Shown piece by piece: positions 1 to 5,958 of a stretch of 7,172 bases of DNA. The position numbers and the translations under genes are program-made. This DNA comes from an uncultured Methanobrevibacter sp. GTDB lineage: Archaea; Methanobacteriota; Methanobacteria; Methanobacteriales; Methanobacteriaceae. Location: assembly GCA_905235495.1 (NCBI GenBank), contig CAJOMK010000081.1, positions 1 to 7,172 of the forward strand. Direction: 5' to 3'. How positions within the stretch are numbered: position 1 is the stretch's first letter; each line of letters begins with the position of its first letter. The notes below the pieces were generated by a model, which was not told the origin of the DNA, did not search any database, and saw nothing but the letters and a program-made list of their open reading frames with translations.

Positions 1-11
1 TTTAACGGCAT
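1..11 (-). CDS. Start of an unidentified gene cut by the window edge
   Basis: On the minus strand an AGGAG ribosome binding site (19-23) lies 7 bases before an ATG (9-11), and the frame continues Met-Pro-Leu into the window edge. The strength and spacing of the site make this a convincing translation start. Three to four codons are far too few to name a product. The gene points away from the DUF192 gene, so the AT-rich gap at 12-430 must hold promoters for both. Confidence 0.55.
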
Positions 12-430
12 ATCGATTCTCCTAATAAATGTGATTTTTAATCTTTAATGATTGAATAAAAATAATTTTCATATTTTTTGAAAAAATACATAAATTAAAA
101 TCTGGATTAATAATGGATTTAATCAAATGAATTTAATTTTAATGAATTAAAACAAAAGATAAATTATAAATTATTATGATTTATATTTATTATTTTAAAT
201 GTAAATAAAGTTTATTATTATAAATATTATTATAATCATTAAAACAATTTTTAACTATTTTTAAACTATTTTTAAAGAGTATTATTAAAACAATTCTCTT
301 ATATGAAAGACATATTATAGTGAAATTAAAAATGTGATATAATCTTATTAAATTGATTTTAAAGTGTAAATTATTATTTTAAAAGGAAAATATTTATTAA
401 TATTGAGAATAAATATAAAATAAGATAATT
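12..430. other. AT-rich divergent intergenic region without a gene
   Basis: No credible coding frame is visible. The stretch is almost entirely A and T and should carry the divergent promoters of the left-edge gene and the DUF192 gene. It holds a small tandem repeat of ACTATTTTTAA (254-264 and 265-275) with a degenerate third copy just before it (245-254). A possible TATA box for the plus-strand gene is annotated separately. I see no RNA gene or long inverted repeat. Confidence 0.6.
388..402 (+). promoter_or_regulatory. Possible TATA box for the DUF192 gene
   Basis: A GGAAAATATTTATTAATA-like stretch (about 385-402) resembles an archaeal BRE plus TATA element. Transcription starting about 25 bases downstream would begin near 418-422, only about ten bases before the ATG at 431. 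That would fit the lack of a recognisable ribosome binding site there and suggests a leaderless or very short-leader message. In such AT-rich DNA the match could be chance. Confidence 0.25.
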
Positions 431-845
<415 letters not shown>

Positions 846-846
<1 letters not shown>

Positions 847-873
847 ATAGCTAAATTATAAATCTAAGCTATC
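846..873. terminator. Hairpin between convergent genes, possible two-way terminator
   Basis: GATAGCT (846-852) and AGCTATC (867-873) are perfect reverse complements around a 14-base AT-rich loop. The structure spans the 9-base gap between the corrected stop of the DUF192 gene (844-846) and the stop of the flavoprotein gene (856-858), so it could act on transcripts from both sides. Neither arm is followed by a clear T tract, so terminator activity is a guess from position. Confidence 0.35.
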
Positions 874-1554
874 AAGAAGATTTTGTGGTGTGTCGAAAAT
901 CTCGATTCCTTCCATCTTTTCTAGTTTGCGAGTATTTTCAATGTCGATTTCTCTCATGTGCATAGTAATAATCTTACCTGTTGAAACTGCATCATATGGA
1001 CAAATGTCCTTACAGGTTCCACAGCCTATGCATTTCAATAGATCAATCTCTTCATGTGGAATGATTGCACCATTTGGGCAAGCTAAAGCTGCCTCACATT
1101 CATCACATTTTTGACATTTGGTTTTTTCAAGCTTTGATGGCAATATTGTTTCGACATCCCCCGGTTCAATGTCTACAGGAACCATAAGAGTCCTTACTCT
1201 ACCCTTTCCAGCTTGTGCAACAGCATTGGTTACAAGAGTGTCTGAAATTCCATGAACTATCTTAGCAACTGTGTTTGCAGTTGTAGGGGATACTATAAGC
1301 AAATCATATTTTCCAAGAGAAAGCCTGCCTGTAATAGGGAAAGAGAATTTCTGATTGGAATCGCTTGCAAGCTCATTATACCTTCCACCAGTTACAGCAA
1401 CAACCCTATCATAAAGTCCATACATTTTTAAAACTTCTTCTGAAGCCTGTGATAAGAAAACAGTTAAATCGTTATCCTTTGCCAATTCTTCCATAGCTTC
1501 AACGCTTTCCTTAAGCAAATGTCCTGCACCGGTAAAAGCCCATCCTATTCTCAT
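856..1554 (-). CDS. dmrX: MJ0208-family iron-sulfur flavoprotein, probable dihydromethanopterin reductase (acceptor)
   Basis: This 232-residue protein joins a flavin-binding domain to a two-cluster ferredoxin domain. Residues 1 to about 130 resemble the flavoprotein/HFCD fold: an N-terminal IGWAFTGAGHLL segment, a GRLSLGKYDLLIVSPTTANTVAKI motif at about 76-99 and GISDTLVTNAV at 102-112. The C-terminal part has Cys147, 150, 153 and 159 followed by Pro, then Cys175, 178, 181 and 185 followed by Pro, enough for two [4Fe-4S] clusters. Members studied in Methanosarcina (DmrX) reduce dihydromethanopterin to tetrahydromethanopterin, the last step of making the methanogenic one-carbon carrier; that role here rests on family resemblance. 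The related AfpA-type archaeoflavoproteins, which take electrons from ferredoxin, are the main alternative. The start is supported by GGAG (1562-1565) 7 bases upstream. It lies downstream of glyA on the same strand, separated by a structured, T-rich spacer, so it may depend on read-through from glyA. It converges with the DUF192 gene. Confidence 0.85.
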   Translation of the reverse strand: MRIGWAFTGAGHLLKESVEAMEELAKDNDLTVFLSQASEEVLKMYGLYDRVVAVTGGRYNELASDSNQKFSFPITGRLSLGKYDLLIVSPTTANTVAKIVHGISDTLVTNAVAQAGKGRVRTLMVPVDIEPGDVETILPSKLEKTKCQKCDECEAALACPNGAIIPHEEIDLLKCIGCGTCKDICPYDAVSTGKIITMHMREIDIENTRKLEKMEGIEIFDTPQNLLDSLDL

Positions 1555-1570
1555 AAAATATCTCCAAAAA

Positions 1571-1702
1571 TAGATTAAAATAAAAAAAAATAAAAGTTAA
1601 AAGCAATTACTCCCAACTAGTGAAATTATTTTAATCAAACTTTTCCTAAAAGTTTGGAAGAGTTTGGTCAAGGTTCTGCGGACTGAAGTCCGTGAAACTT
1701 GG
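1571..1702 (-). terminator. Three-hairpin 3' element of glyA, copy A
   Basis: Read along the minus strand right after the glyA stop codon, this holds a hairpin CGGAC-TTCA-GTCCG (1679-1692), a conserved AGAACCTTGACC box, a hairpin CAAACTTTT-AGG-AAAAGTTTG (1636-1656) and a third stem of GTTGGGAGTA with TGCTTTTAAC (1596-1617). A T-rich run follows, including nine Ts. Hairpins ending in a T tract after a stop codon suggest a terminator. The same arrangement recurs at 6980-7129, also right after a stop codon. In the third stem the differences between copies keep pairing through G-U wobbles only on the minus-strand RNA, which supports a functional RNA structure. It ends about 15 bases before the ribosome binding site of the flavoprotein gene, so it could also modulate that gene. 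Confidence 0.6.
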
Positions 1703-2977
1703 TTATACATGTTCAATGAACTTGTATCCTTCTTCTTCGTTGAAAGCGTAGTGAATGGTTCTGTATTGAGACATGAATTCAGTGACTTCATCTTTGATGT
1801 CTACTTTGTCACCTTCAGCAACTCTCCAAATGAACTCAGCTACTTCTTCCATTTCTTTTTCTTTCATTCCTCTTCTGGTGATTTCTTGAGTACCGATTCT
1901 GATACCAGATGGGTCATCACTGTCATTTACATTGTCACCAGGAATGAGGTTTTTGTTAAGAATGATATTGTTTTGCTCTAATTCCTTAGCTAAGATGGTA
2001 GCTCTTTTAACATCTCTAACATCCATAGCAACTTGGTGGGATTCAGTGTATCCTAAATCTCCACACATTACATTGAATCCTTGTTCAGCAAGTGCACCTG
2101 CTAATGCTTTAGCGTTTTTAATGATTTGTTTAGCATAATCTTCACCAAATTCAAGCATTTCAGCGGTAGCAATACCTAAACCTGCTAAGTGGTGCAAGTG
2201 GTGGTTACTTACTACACCAGGGAATACAGCATTGTCAATTAAATGTTCATTTTTCTTATCTGATAAGATGATTCCTCCTTGAGGACCTGGGAAAGTCTTG
2301 TGAGTACTTCCCATAAGGACTTCAGCCCCTTCTTTTAAAGGATCTTGGAATTGTTTACCAGCAATTAATCCAAGTACATGAGCACTGTCGTACATGATGG
2401 TTGCTCCTACTTCGTTAGCTGCATCTACAACTTCAGATACAGGGTGTGGGAATAAGAATAAGCTTCCTCCAAAGAGGATGATTTTTGGTTTTTCAGCTAA
2501 AATCATTTTGTTCAATGCATCAACATCAATGTTCATGACAGATGGGTCGAAAGGATGTTCTAAAGTTTTTAATCCTCTGATACCTGCAGCACTTACATTT
2601 GCATGTGAAATGTGTCCTCCGAAAGGAATGTTCATTGCAATCATTTTGTCTCCAGCTTTAGCAAAACCGAAGAAAGCAGCAAGGTTTGCAGTTACACCAG
2701 AAACAGGTTGAACATTTGCATAGGTACAGTCATAGACTTTACAGGATAATTGTTTTGTAATGTCTTCGATTTGGTCAATGTAGGTACAACCTTGGTATAA
2801 TCTTTCATAAGCTTGTCCTTCAGCATATCTGTGAGCCAAATCTGAAACCATTGCAGTTGTAACATCATTACTTGTGGTATTTTCACTTGCAATGAGGTTT
2901 ATGCTGTCTCTCATCCAGTCATTATGAACTCTCATCAAGTCATTAATTTTATTCCTATCTTCTTCATATTGATACAT
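1703..2977 (-). CDS. glyA: Serine hydroxymethyltransferase
   Basis: This PLP enzyme interconverts serine and glycine while passing a one-carbon unit to a pterin; in methanogens the carrier is tetrahydromethanopterin, giving methylene-H4MPT. The protein has 424 residues, normal for the family and without gaps. Family blocks run in order: NLIASENTTSNDV (27-39), SDLAHRYAEGQ (45-55), SGVTANLAAF (93-102), GGHISHA (120-126), YDSAH with the cofactor-binding Asp (196-200), STHKTFPGPQGG with the Schiff-base Lys227, and RIGTQEITRRGM (360-371). Two ATG codons are adjacent. I chose the second (2975-2977) because AGGTG (2983-2987) lies 5 bases before it, exactly as in hdrA, and only 2 bases before the first (2978-2980), which would give 425 residues. 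A structured terminator-like element follows the stop, then the flavoprotein gene that probably makes its pterin cofactor. It is presumably transcribed from its own promoter, since a strong hdrA terminator lies upstream. Confidence 0.97.
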   Translation of the reverse strand: MYQYEEDRNKINDLMRVHNDWMRDSINLIASENTTSNDVTTAMVSDLAHRYAEGQAYERLYQGCTYIDQIEDITKQLSCKVYDCTYANVQPVSGVTANLAAFFGFAKAGDKMIAMNIPFGGHISHANVSAAGIRGLKTLEHPFDPSVMNIDVDALNKMILAEKPKIILFGGSLFLFPHPVSEVVDAANEVGATIMYDSAHVLGLIAGKQFQDPLKEGAEVLMGSTHKTFPGPQGGIILSDKKNEHLIDNAVFPGVVSNHHLHHLAGLGIATAEMLEFGEDYAKQIIKNAKALAGALAEQGFNVMCGDLGYTESHQVAMDVRDVKRATILAKELEQNNIILNKNLIPGDNVNDSDDPSGIRIGTQEITRRGMKEKEMEEVAEFIWRVAEGDKVDIKDEVTEFMSQYRTIHYAFNEEEGYKFIEHV

Positions 2978-2982
2978 CATAA

Positions 2983-2987
2983 CACCT
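2983..2987 (-). promoter_or_regulatory. Ribosome binding site that decides the glyA start
   Basis: AGGTG on the minus strand is complementary to the usual archaeal 16S tail. It is 5 bases from the second of two adjacent ATG codons and 2 bases from the first, so it favours the second. Confidence 0.65.
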
Positions 2988-3066
2988 ATATTCTCATAAA
3001 TAACATATTAAATATTATTTTTTTATTAAATAGCAAAATAATAGAGAATTATTAAAAATTTCAAAG

Positions 3067-3074
3067 TTTATAAA
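3067..3074 (-). promoter_or_regulatory. Candidate TATA box for glyA
   Basis: The minus strand reads TTTTTATAAAC here, close to the archaeal TATA consensus. Initiation about 25 bases downstream would give a leader of roughly 65 bases. Other TATA-like words exist further upstream (about 3110-3180), so the choice is tentative. Confidence 0.3.
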
Positions 3075-3200
3075 AATCAGAAATAATAAAAAATTCTAAA
3101 AATATAATCTTATAAAATTCTTATTAATATATAATATGATTTTTTAATTAATTAAAACTTTTTATTAAATATATAATATTTAATATTATTCTGATTTATT

Positions 3201-3248
3201 AAGCAGTATAGACTTTAAGCAGAATAGACTTTAAGCCTAATAGACTTT
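3201..3248. repeat. Three tandem 16-bp repeats upstream of glyA
   Basis: AAGCAGTATAGACTTT (3201-3216), AAGCAGAATAGACTTT (3217-3232) and AAGCCTAATAGACTTT (3233-3248) follow one another without spacer. The ATAGACTTT half is nearly invariant while the middle varies. They lie 224-271 bases before the chosen glyA start, far from either coding region, and stand out from the A/T-only surroundings because each unit contains G and C. They could be protein binding sites or a slippage-derived repeat. They are too short, too few and lack spacers, so they are not a CRISPR array. Confidence 0.85.
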
Positions 3249-3344
3249 TCAAAATTGATGGAAATTTAGAAAAAAGATCTAATTTTAAAAAAAAATGATT
3301 TGAAATAAAACGTTGTTAAATATACGAACAAATAAAAATTGTTT

Positions 3345-3384
3345 AAAAAAAAAAAAAGAAAAAGAAAAAGAGAATAAATCTCTT
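3345..3384 (-). terminator. hdrA transcription terminator
   Basis: Right after the hdrA stop codon the minus strand forms AAGAGA-TTTAT-TCTCTT (3368-3384), followed by a T-rich run that ends in 13 consecutive Ts (3345-3357). A short hairpin plus long T tract is a convincing terminator in archaea, where T tracts alone can stop the polymerase. It separates hdrA from glyA. Confidence 0.75.
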
Positions 3385-3387
3385 AAT

Positions 3388-5370
3388 CTATTTTGCAACA
3401 TCTTCGAGAGCTGCTGCAATTTGTGCCATAATTTGTTCGGTTTTGAAGTGGTTTTGGTTCATAGCACCAGATGGACATGCACCTACACAGGTACCACATC
3501 CTTTACATAATGCAACGTTAATAGCTGCATGTTTGTCTGCGCCTTCACCTTCAATACTTACAGCACCGAATGGACATAATTCTACACATACTTCACATGC
3601 ACCACAAACGGTAGTATCAGTGTCAGCAGTAATAGGTTCGATCTCTACTTCGCCTTTAGCCATTGGGATAGATGCTCTTGATGCTGCAGCAGACCCTTGT
3701 GCTACTGCGTCAGGAATATCTTTAGGACCTTGTGCTACACCAGCAATGTAAACACCGTCAGTTAAAGTGTCAACAGGTCTGAGTTTTGGGTGAGCTTCCA
3801 TGTAGAATCCGTCAGAAGTTCTGGATAAACCTAAGGTTTGTCTGAGTTCGTTAGATCCTTTAGGAGGTTCTAATCCTACAGATAATACAACTAAGTCGTA
3901 GGTGTATTCAGTTACTTTTCCGAGTAAGGTGTCTTCTGCTCTTATGGTTAAGGTTAAGTCATCGTTTTCGAGGATTTCTGCAGGACGTCCTCTGATGAAT
4001 TCAATACCGTATTTTTCTTGGGAAGTTTTGTAGAACTCTTCGAATCCTTTACCGAATGAACGGATATCCATGTAGTAACAGGTTACTTCAGTATCAGGTT
4101 CGTGGTCAATACATAATTGAGCGTTTTTCATGGAGTACATACAACATACTCTTGAACAGTAGGATTTACCGATTTGTTCATCTCTTGAACCAACACAGTG
4201 GATGAATGCAACACGTTTAGGTTCTTTACCGTCGGATGGTTTTTGTACGTGACCACCAGTAGGACCGGATGCGTTAATCATTCTTTCAATTTCCATTGCG
4301 GTAATTACGTTAGTGTATCTACCGTAACCGTATTCGTATTTTTCGGTTGGGTCATATGGGTCGTAACCGGTTGCTGCAATAATGGTACCAACATGGAGTT
4401 CGATTTCTTCTGGTTCCATGTCACGGTCGATTGCATCAGGACCACATACGGTTTCACAAAGACCACAGTCAATACAGTAGTTTTTGTCGATAGTTGCACA
4501 GAGAGGTACTGCTTGAGGGAATGGGATGTAAGCTGCTCTTACCATACCTACACCTTCGTCGTAGTAGTTAGGTATTTCGATAGGACAGACTTCTTGACAT
4601 TGTCCACATCCAGTACAGTCATCTTCTTTAACGTATCTAGGTTTTTTCTCAACTTTTACAGTAAAGTTACCAATGTAACCGTCTACTTCTTTTACTTCTG
4701 CGTAAGTAATTAATTCAATGTTTTCGTGTTTGGAAGTGTCTACCATCTTAGGTGCGAGAATACACATGGAACAGTCTAAGGTAGGGAAGGTTTTGTCTAA
4801 TTGGCCCATTCTTCCACCGATGGTTGGGTTTCTTTCTACCATGTAGGTTTTGAATCCCATATCAGCTAAGTCTAATGCAGATTGAATACCTGCTACTCCA
4901 CCACCGATAACAAGACATTTTTTGTCTACTGCTACTTTAGAAGCTTCGAGAGGTTCTAATAATCTTGCTTTTGCAACAGCCATACGTGTTAAGTCTTTTG
5001 CTTTTGCAGTTGCTTCAGCAGGTTGGGTCATGTGTACCCAAGAGTCTTGTTCTCTTAAGTTAGCAAATTCAAATAAGAACTTGTTTAATCCAGCTTCTTC
5101 TACACATCTTCTGAAGGTAGGTTCGTGAAGTCTTGGAGAACATGCTGCTACTACGATTCTGTTTAAGTTGTGTTCTTTGATGTCTTCTTGAATAAGACTT
5201 TGACCTGGGTCAGAACACATGTATTTGTAATCTTTTGCTACAACTACGTTAGGTAAAGTTTTTGCGTATTCTGCTACTTCAGGACAGTTTACGACTCCAC
5301 CAACATTTACACCACAGTGGCAAACATATACTCCCACTCTAATTTCTTCATTATTAATTTCTTCTGCCAT
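3388..5370 (-). CDS. hdrA: CoB-CoM heterodisulfide reductase, iron-sulfur subunit A
   Basis: HdrA is the FAD subunit of the cytoplasmic HdrABC-MvhADG complex. In methanogens this complex bifurcates electrons from hydrogen to ferredoxin and to the CoM-S-S-CoB heterodisulfide, in the last step of methanogenesis. At 660 residues it has the usual full length. The N-terminal domain has conserved cysteines (VCHCGVNVGG at 16-25, Cys29, Cys52, Cys77). The FAD domain begins with CLVIGGGVAGIQSA (152-165), with ERNPTIGGRMGQLDKTFPTLDC at about 179-200. Two inserted ferredoxin motifs use Cys252/255/258/262 and Cys299/302/305/309. The FAD fold closes with DGVYIAGVAQGPKDIPDAVAQG (538-559). The C-terminal ferredoxin domain uses Cys589/592/595/599 and Cys622/625/628/632. 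No in-frame stop suggests selenocysteine. The start is set by AGGTGAT (5374-5380), with 5 bases between AGGTG and the ATG. The partner subunits hdrB and hdrC are not in the window, which is normal for this order. Upstream lie two exact TATA boxes and a 16-bp palindrome. Confidence 0.98.
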   Translation of the reverse strand: MAEEINNEEIRVGVYVCHCGVNVGGVVNCPEVAEYAKTLPNVVVAKDYKYMCSDPGQSLIQEDIKEHNLNRIVVAACSPRLHEPTFRRCVEEAGLNKFLFEFANLREQDSWVHMTQPAEATAKAKDLTRMAVAKARLLEPLEASKVAVDKKCLVIGGGVAGIQSALDLADMGFKTYMVERNPTIGGRMGQLDKTFPTLDCSMCILAPKMVDTSKHENIELITYAEVKEVDGYIGNFTVKVEKKPRYVKEDDCTGCGQCQEVCPIEIPNYYDEGVGMVRAAYIPFPQAVPLCATIDKNYCIDCGLCETVCGPDAIDRDMEPEEIELHVGTIIAATGYDPYDPTEKYEYGYGRYTNVITAMEIERMINASGPTGGHVQKPSDGKEPKRVAFIHCVGSRDEQIGKSYCSRVCCMYSMKNAQLCIDHEPDTEVTCYYMDIRSFGKGFEEFYKTSQEKYGIEFIRGRPAEILENDDLTLTIRAEDTLLGKVTEYTYDLVVLSVGLEPPKGSNELRQTLGLSRTSDGFYMEAHPKLRPVDTLTDGVYIAGVAQGPKDIPDAVAQGSAAASRASIPMAKGEVEIEPITADTDTTVCGACEVCVELCPFGAVSIEGEGADKHAAINVALCKGCGTCVGACPSGAMNQNHFKTEQIMAQIAAALEDVAK

Positions 5371-5373
5371 TAA

Positions 5374-5380
5374 ATCACCT
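5374..5380 (-). promoter_or_regulatory. Strong ribosome binding site of hdrA
   Basis: The minus strand carries AGGTGAT, a long match to the archaeal anti-Shine-Dalgarno tail, with 5 bases between AGGTG and the ATG. It fixes the start and fits a highly expressed gene. It overlaps a 10-bp palindrome CTTGTACAAG (5379-5388). Confidence 0.8.
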
Positions 5381-5390
5381 TGTACAAGTA

Positions 5391-5406
5391 AAATGATTAA
5401 TCATTT
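5391..5406. promoter_or_regulatory. Perfect 16-bp palindrome at the presumed hdrA transcription start
   Basis: AAATGATTAATCATTT equals its own reverse complement over all 16 bases. It begins about 24 bases downstream of the proximal TATA box, where transcription would be expected to start, and ends before the ribosome binding site. This is a classic position for a repressor operator. The palindrome has no loop, so it is more likely a DNA site than an RNA hairpin. The regulator is unknown. Confidence 0.5.
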
Positions 5407-5429
5407 GATCTAATTTTTTAAATATATTA

Positions 5430-5437
5430 TATATAAA
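5430..5437 (-). promoter_or_regulatory. hdrA proximal TATA box
   Basis: The minus strand reads TTTATATA, an exact archaeal box A. Initiation about 23 bases after its end falls near 5405-5408, giving a leader of roughly 35 bases before the hdrA ATG. Confidence 0.6.
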
Positions 5438-5470
5438 CTATTAGACAGTTTAATTTTTCTAAAAAGTGAG

Positions 5471-5478
5471 TATATAAA
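5471..5478 (-). promoter_or_regulatory. hdrA distal TATA box with BRE-like flank
   Basis: A second exact TTTATATA on the minus strand is preceded by AGAAACC, which resembles a purine-rich BRE. It would start transcription near 5447-5450 and give a leader of about 78 bases running through the proximal box and the palindrome. Two boxes 41 bases apart suggest tandem promoters. Confidence 0.55.
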
Positions 5479-5917
5479 GGTTTCTATTAATAAGTAGGAG
5501 TAAAGTATATATATGAGAATATTTTAATTTAATTAAAATCGGTAAAATTAATTATAACATATATTCTATAGTTATTATAAGCAAAAAAAGTTAATTATTA
5601 TGTTTTATAGAAAACAAAAAGAAATTTATGCTTATTTTTATGAAAGAAAATACTTTTTGATAAGCCTAAATTTTTGAAAATTCATATTGAAAATTTTAAA
5701 GAAAGGTGGAAAAGCCTTTAAAAATTGAAAAAAATCTGAACAAAAATAATAGTGAAAATAAGTTAAAATTAAAAATAAAGAAATAATACTAATTTTAAAA
5801 ATTAAAAAAAGTTAATTAATTAGTATAATAAAAAAATAAGAGCAAAACAATCTAAAAATAAAAATTAAAAAGATTTCATTAAGAATAAATTTAGTGTAAC
5901 CTCTTATGCAACACCAT
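5479..5917. other. AT-rich spacer between hdrA promoter and permease terminator
   Basis: No gene can be supported. The region contains a weak hairpin AAAGGT-GGAAAA-GCCTTT (5702-5719) and a 9-bp inverted repeat ATACTAATT/AATTAGTAT (5786-5794 and 5818-5826) with a 23-base AT spacer. Neither has a T tract or sequence conservation that would identify a small RNA. Very short open frames, such as 25 codons at 5600-5677, lack a ribosome binding site. Confidence 0.55.
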
Positions 5918-5946
5918 AAAAATCAATAAAAACCTAAAGATTTAGG
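5918..5946 (-). terminator. Terminator of the AEC permease gene
   Basis: Downstream of the permease the minus strand forms CCTAAA-TC-TTTAGG (5933-5946; realistically five pairs around an ATCT loop), followed at once by TTTTTATTGATTTTTA. The hairpin plus T-rich tail and the position 12 bases beyond the stop make this a likely terminator. It isolates the permease from hdrA. Confidence 0.6.
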
Positions 5947-5958
5947 CTCGCTAAAACC

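Larger units (their letters stand above)
2988..3344. other. AT-rich glyA upstream region
   Basis: No gene is visible here. The stretch lies between the hdrA terminator and glyA and must contain the glyA promoter. It holds several TATA-like stretches, one annotated separately, and three tandem 16-bp repeats at 3201-3248. The rest is low-complexity A and T. Confidence 0.6.

Noticed and set aside
1571..1702. Copy A and copy B read as a miniature insertion element (MITE)
   Set aside because: The outer ends are not inverted repeats of each other, no target-site duplication is visible, and both copies keep the same position after stop codons, which fits a terminator-like RNA better.
1664..1981. 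Plus-strand open frame of 105 codons over the end of glyA
   Set aside because: It is antisense to glyA and to the structured 3' element, its translation shows no family pattern, and glyA accounts for the sequence.
3201..3248. CRISPR-like short repeats
   Set aside because: The units are only 16 bp, abut without spacers, number only three, and there are no cas genes nearby.
4198..4713. Long open frame of 171 codons on the plus strand, opposite hdrA
   Set aside because: It lies wholly inside the conserved hdrA gene on the other strand. It has a cysteine-, valine- and phenylalanine-rich composition with no domain pattern, no ribosome binding site, and is explained by hdrA's codon bias.
5600..5677. 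Small open frame of 25 codons (MFYRKQKEIY...) in the hdrA upstream gap
   Set aside because: It has no ribosome binding site, its composition is that expected of random AT-rich DNA, and no homologue is recognisable.
5702..5719. Hairpin AAAGGT-GGAAAA-GCCTTT as a terminator or small RNA
   Set aside because: It has six pairs including one wobble, no T tract, and no gene ending next to it.
5786..5826. 9-bp inverted repeat ATACTAATT/AATTAGTAT, considered as a small RNA or mobile-element end
   Set aside because: In DNA of this AT content such pairs arise by chance. There is no flanking target duplication, transposase, promoter or T tract.
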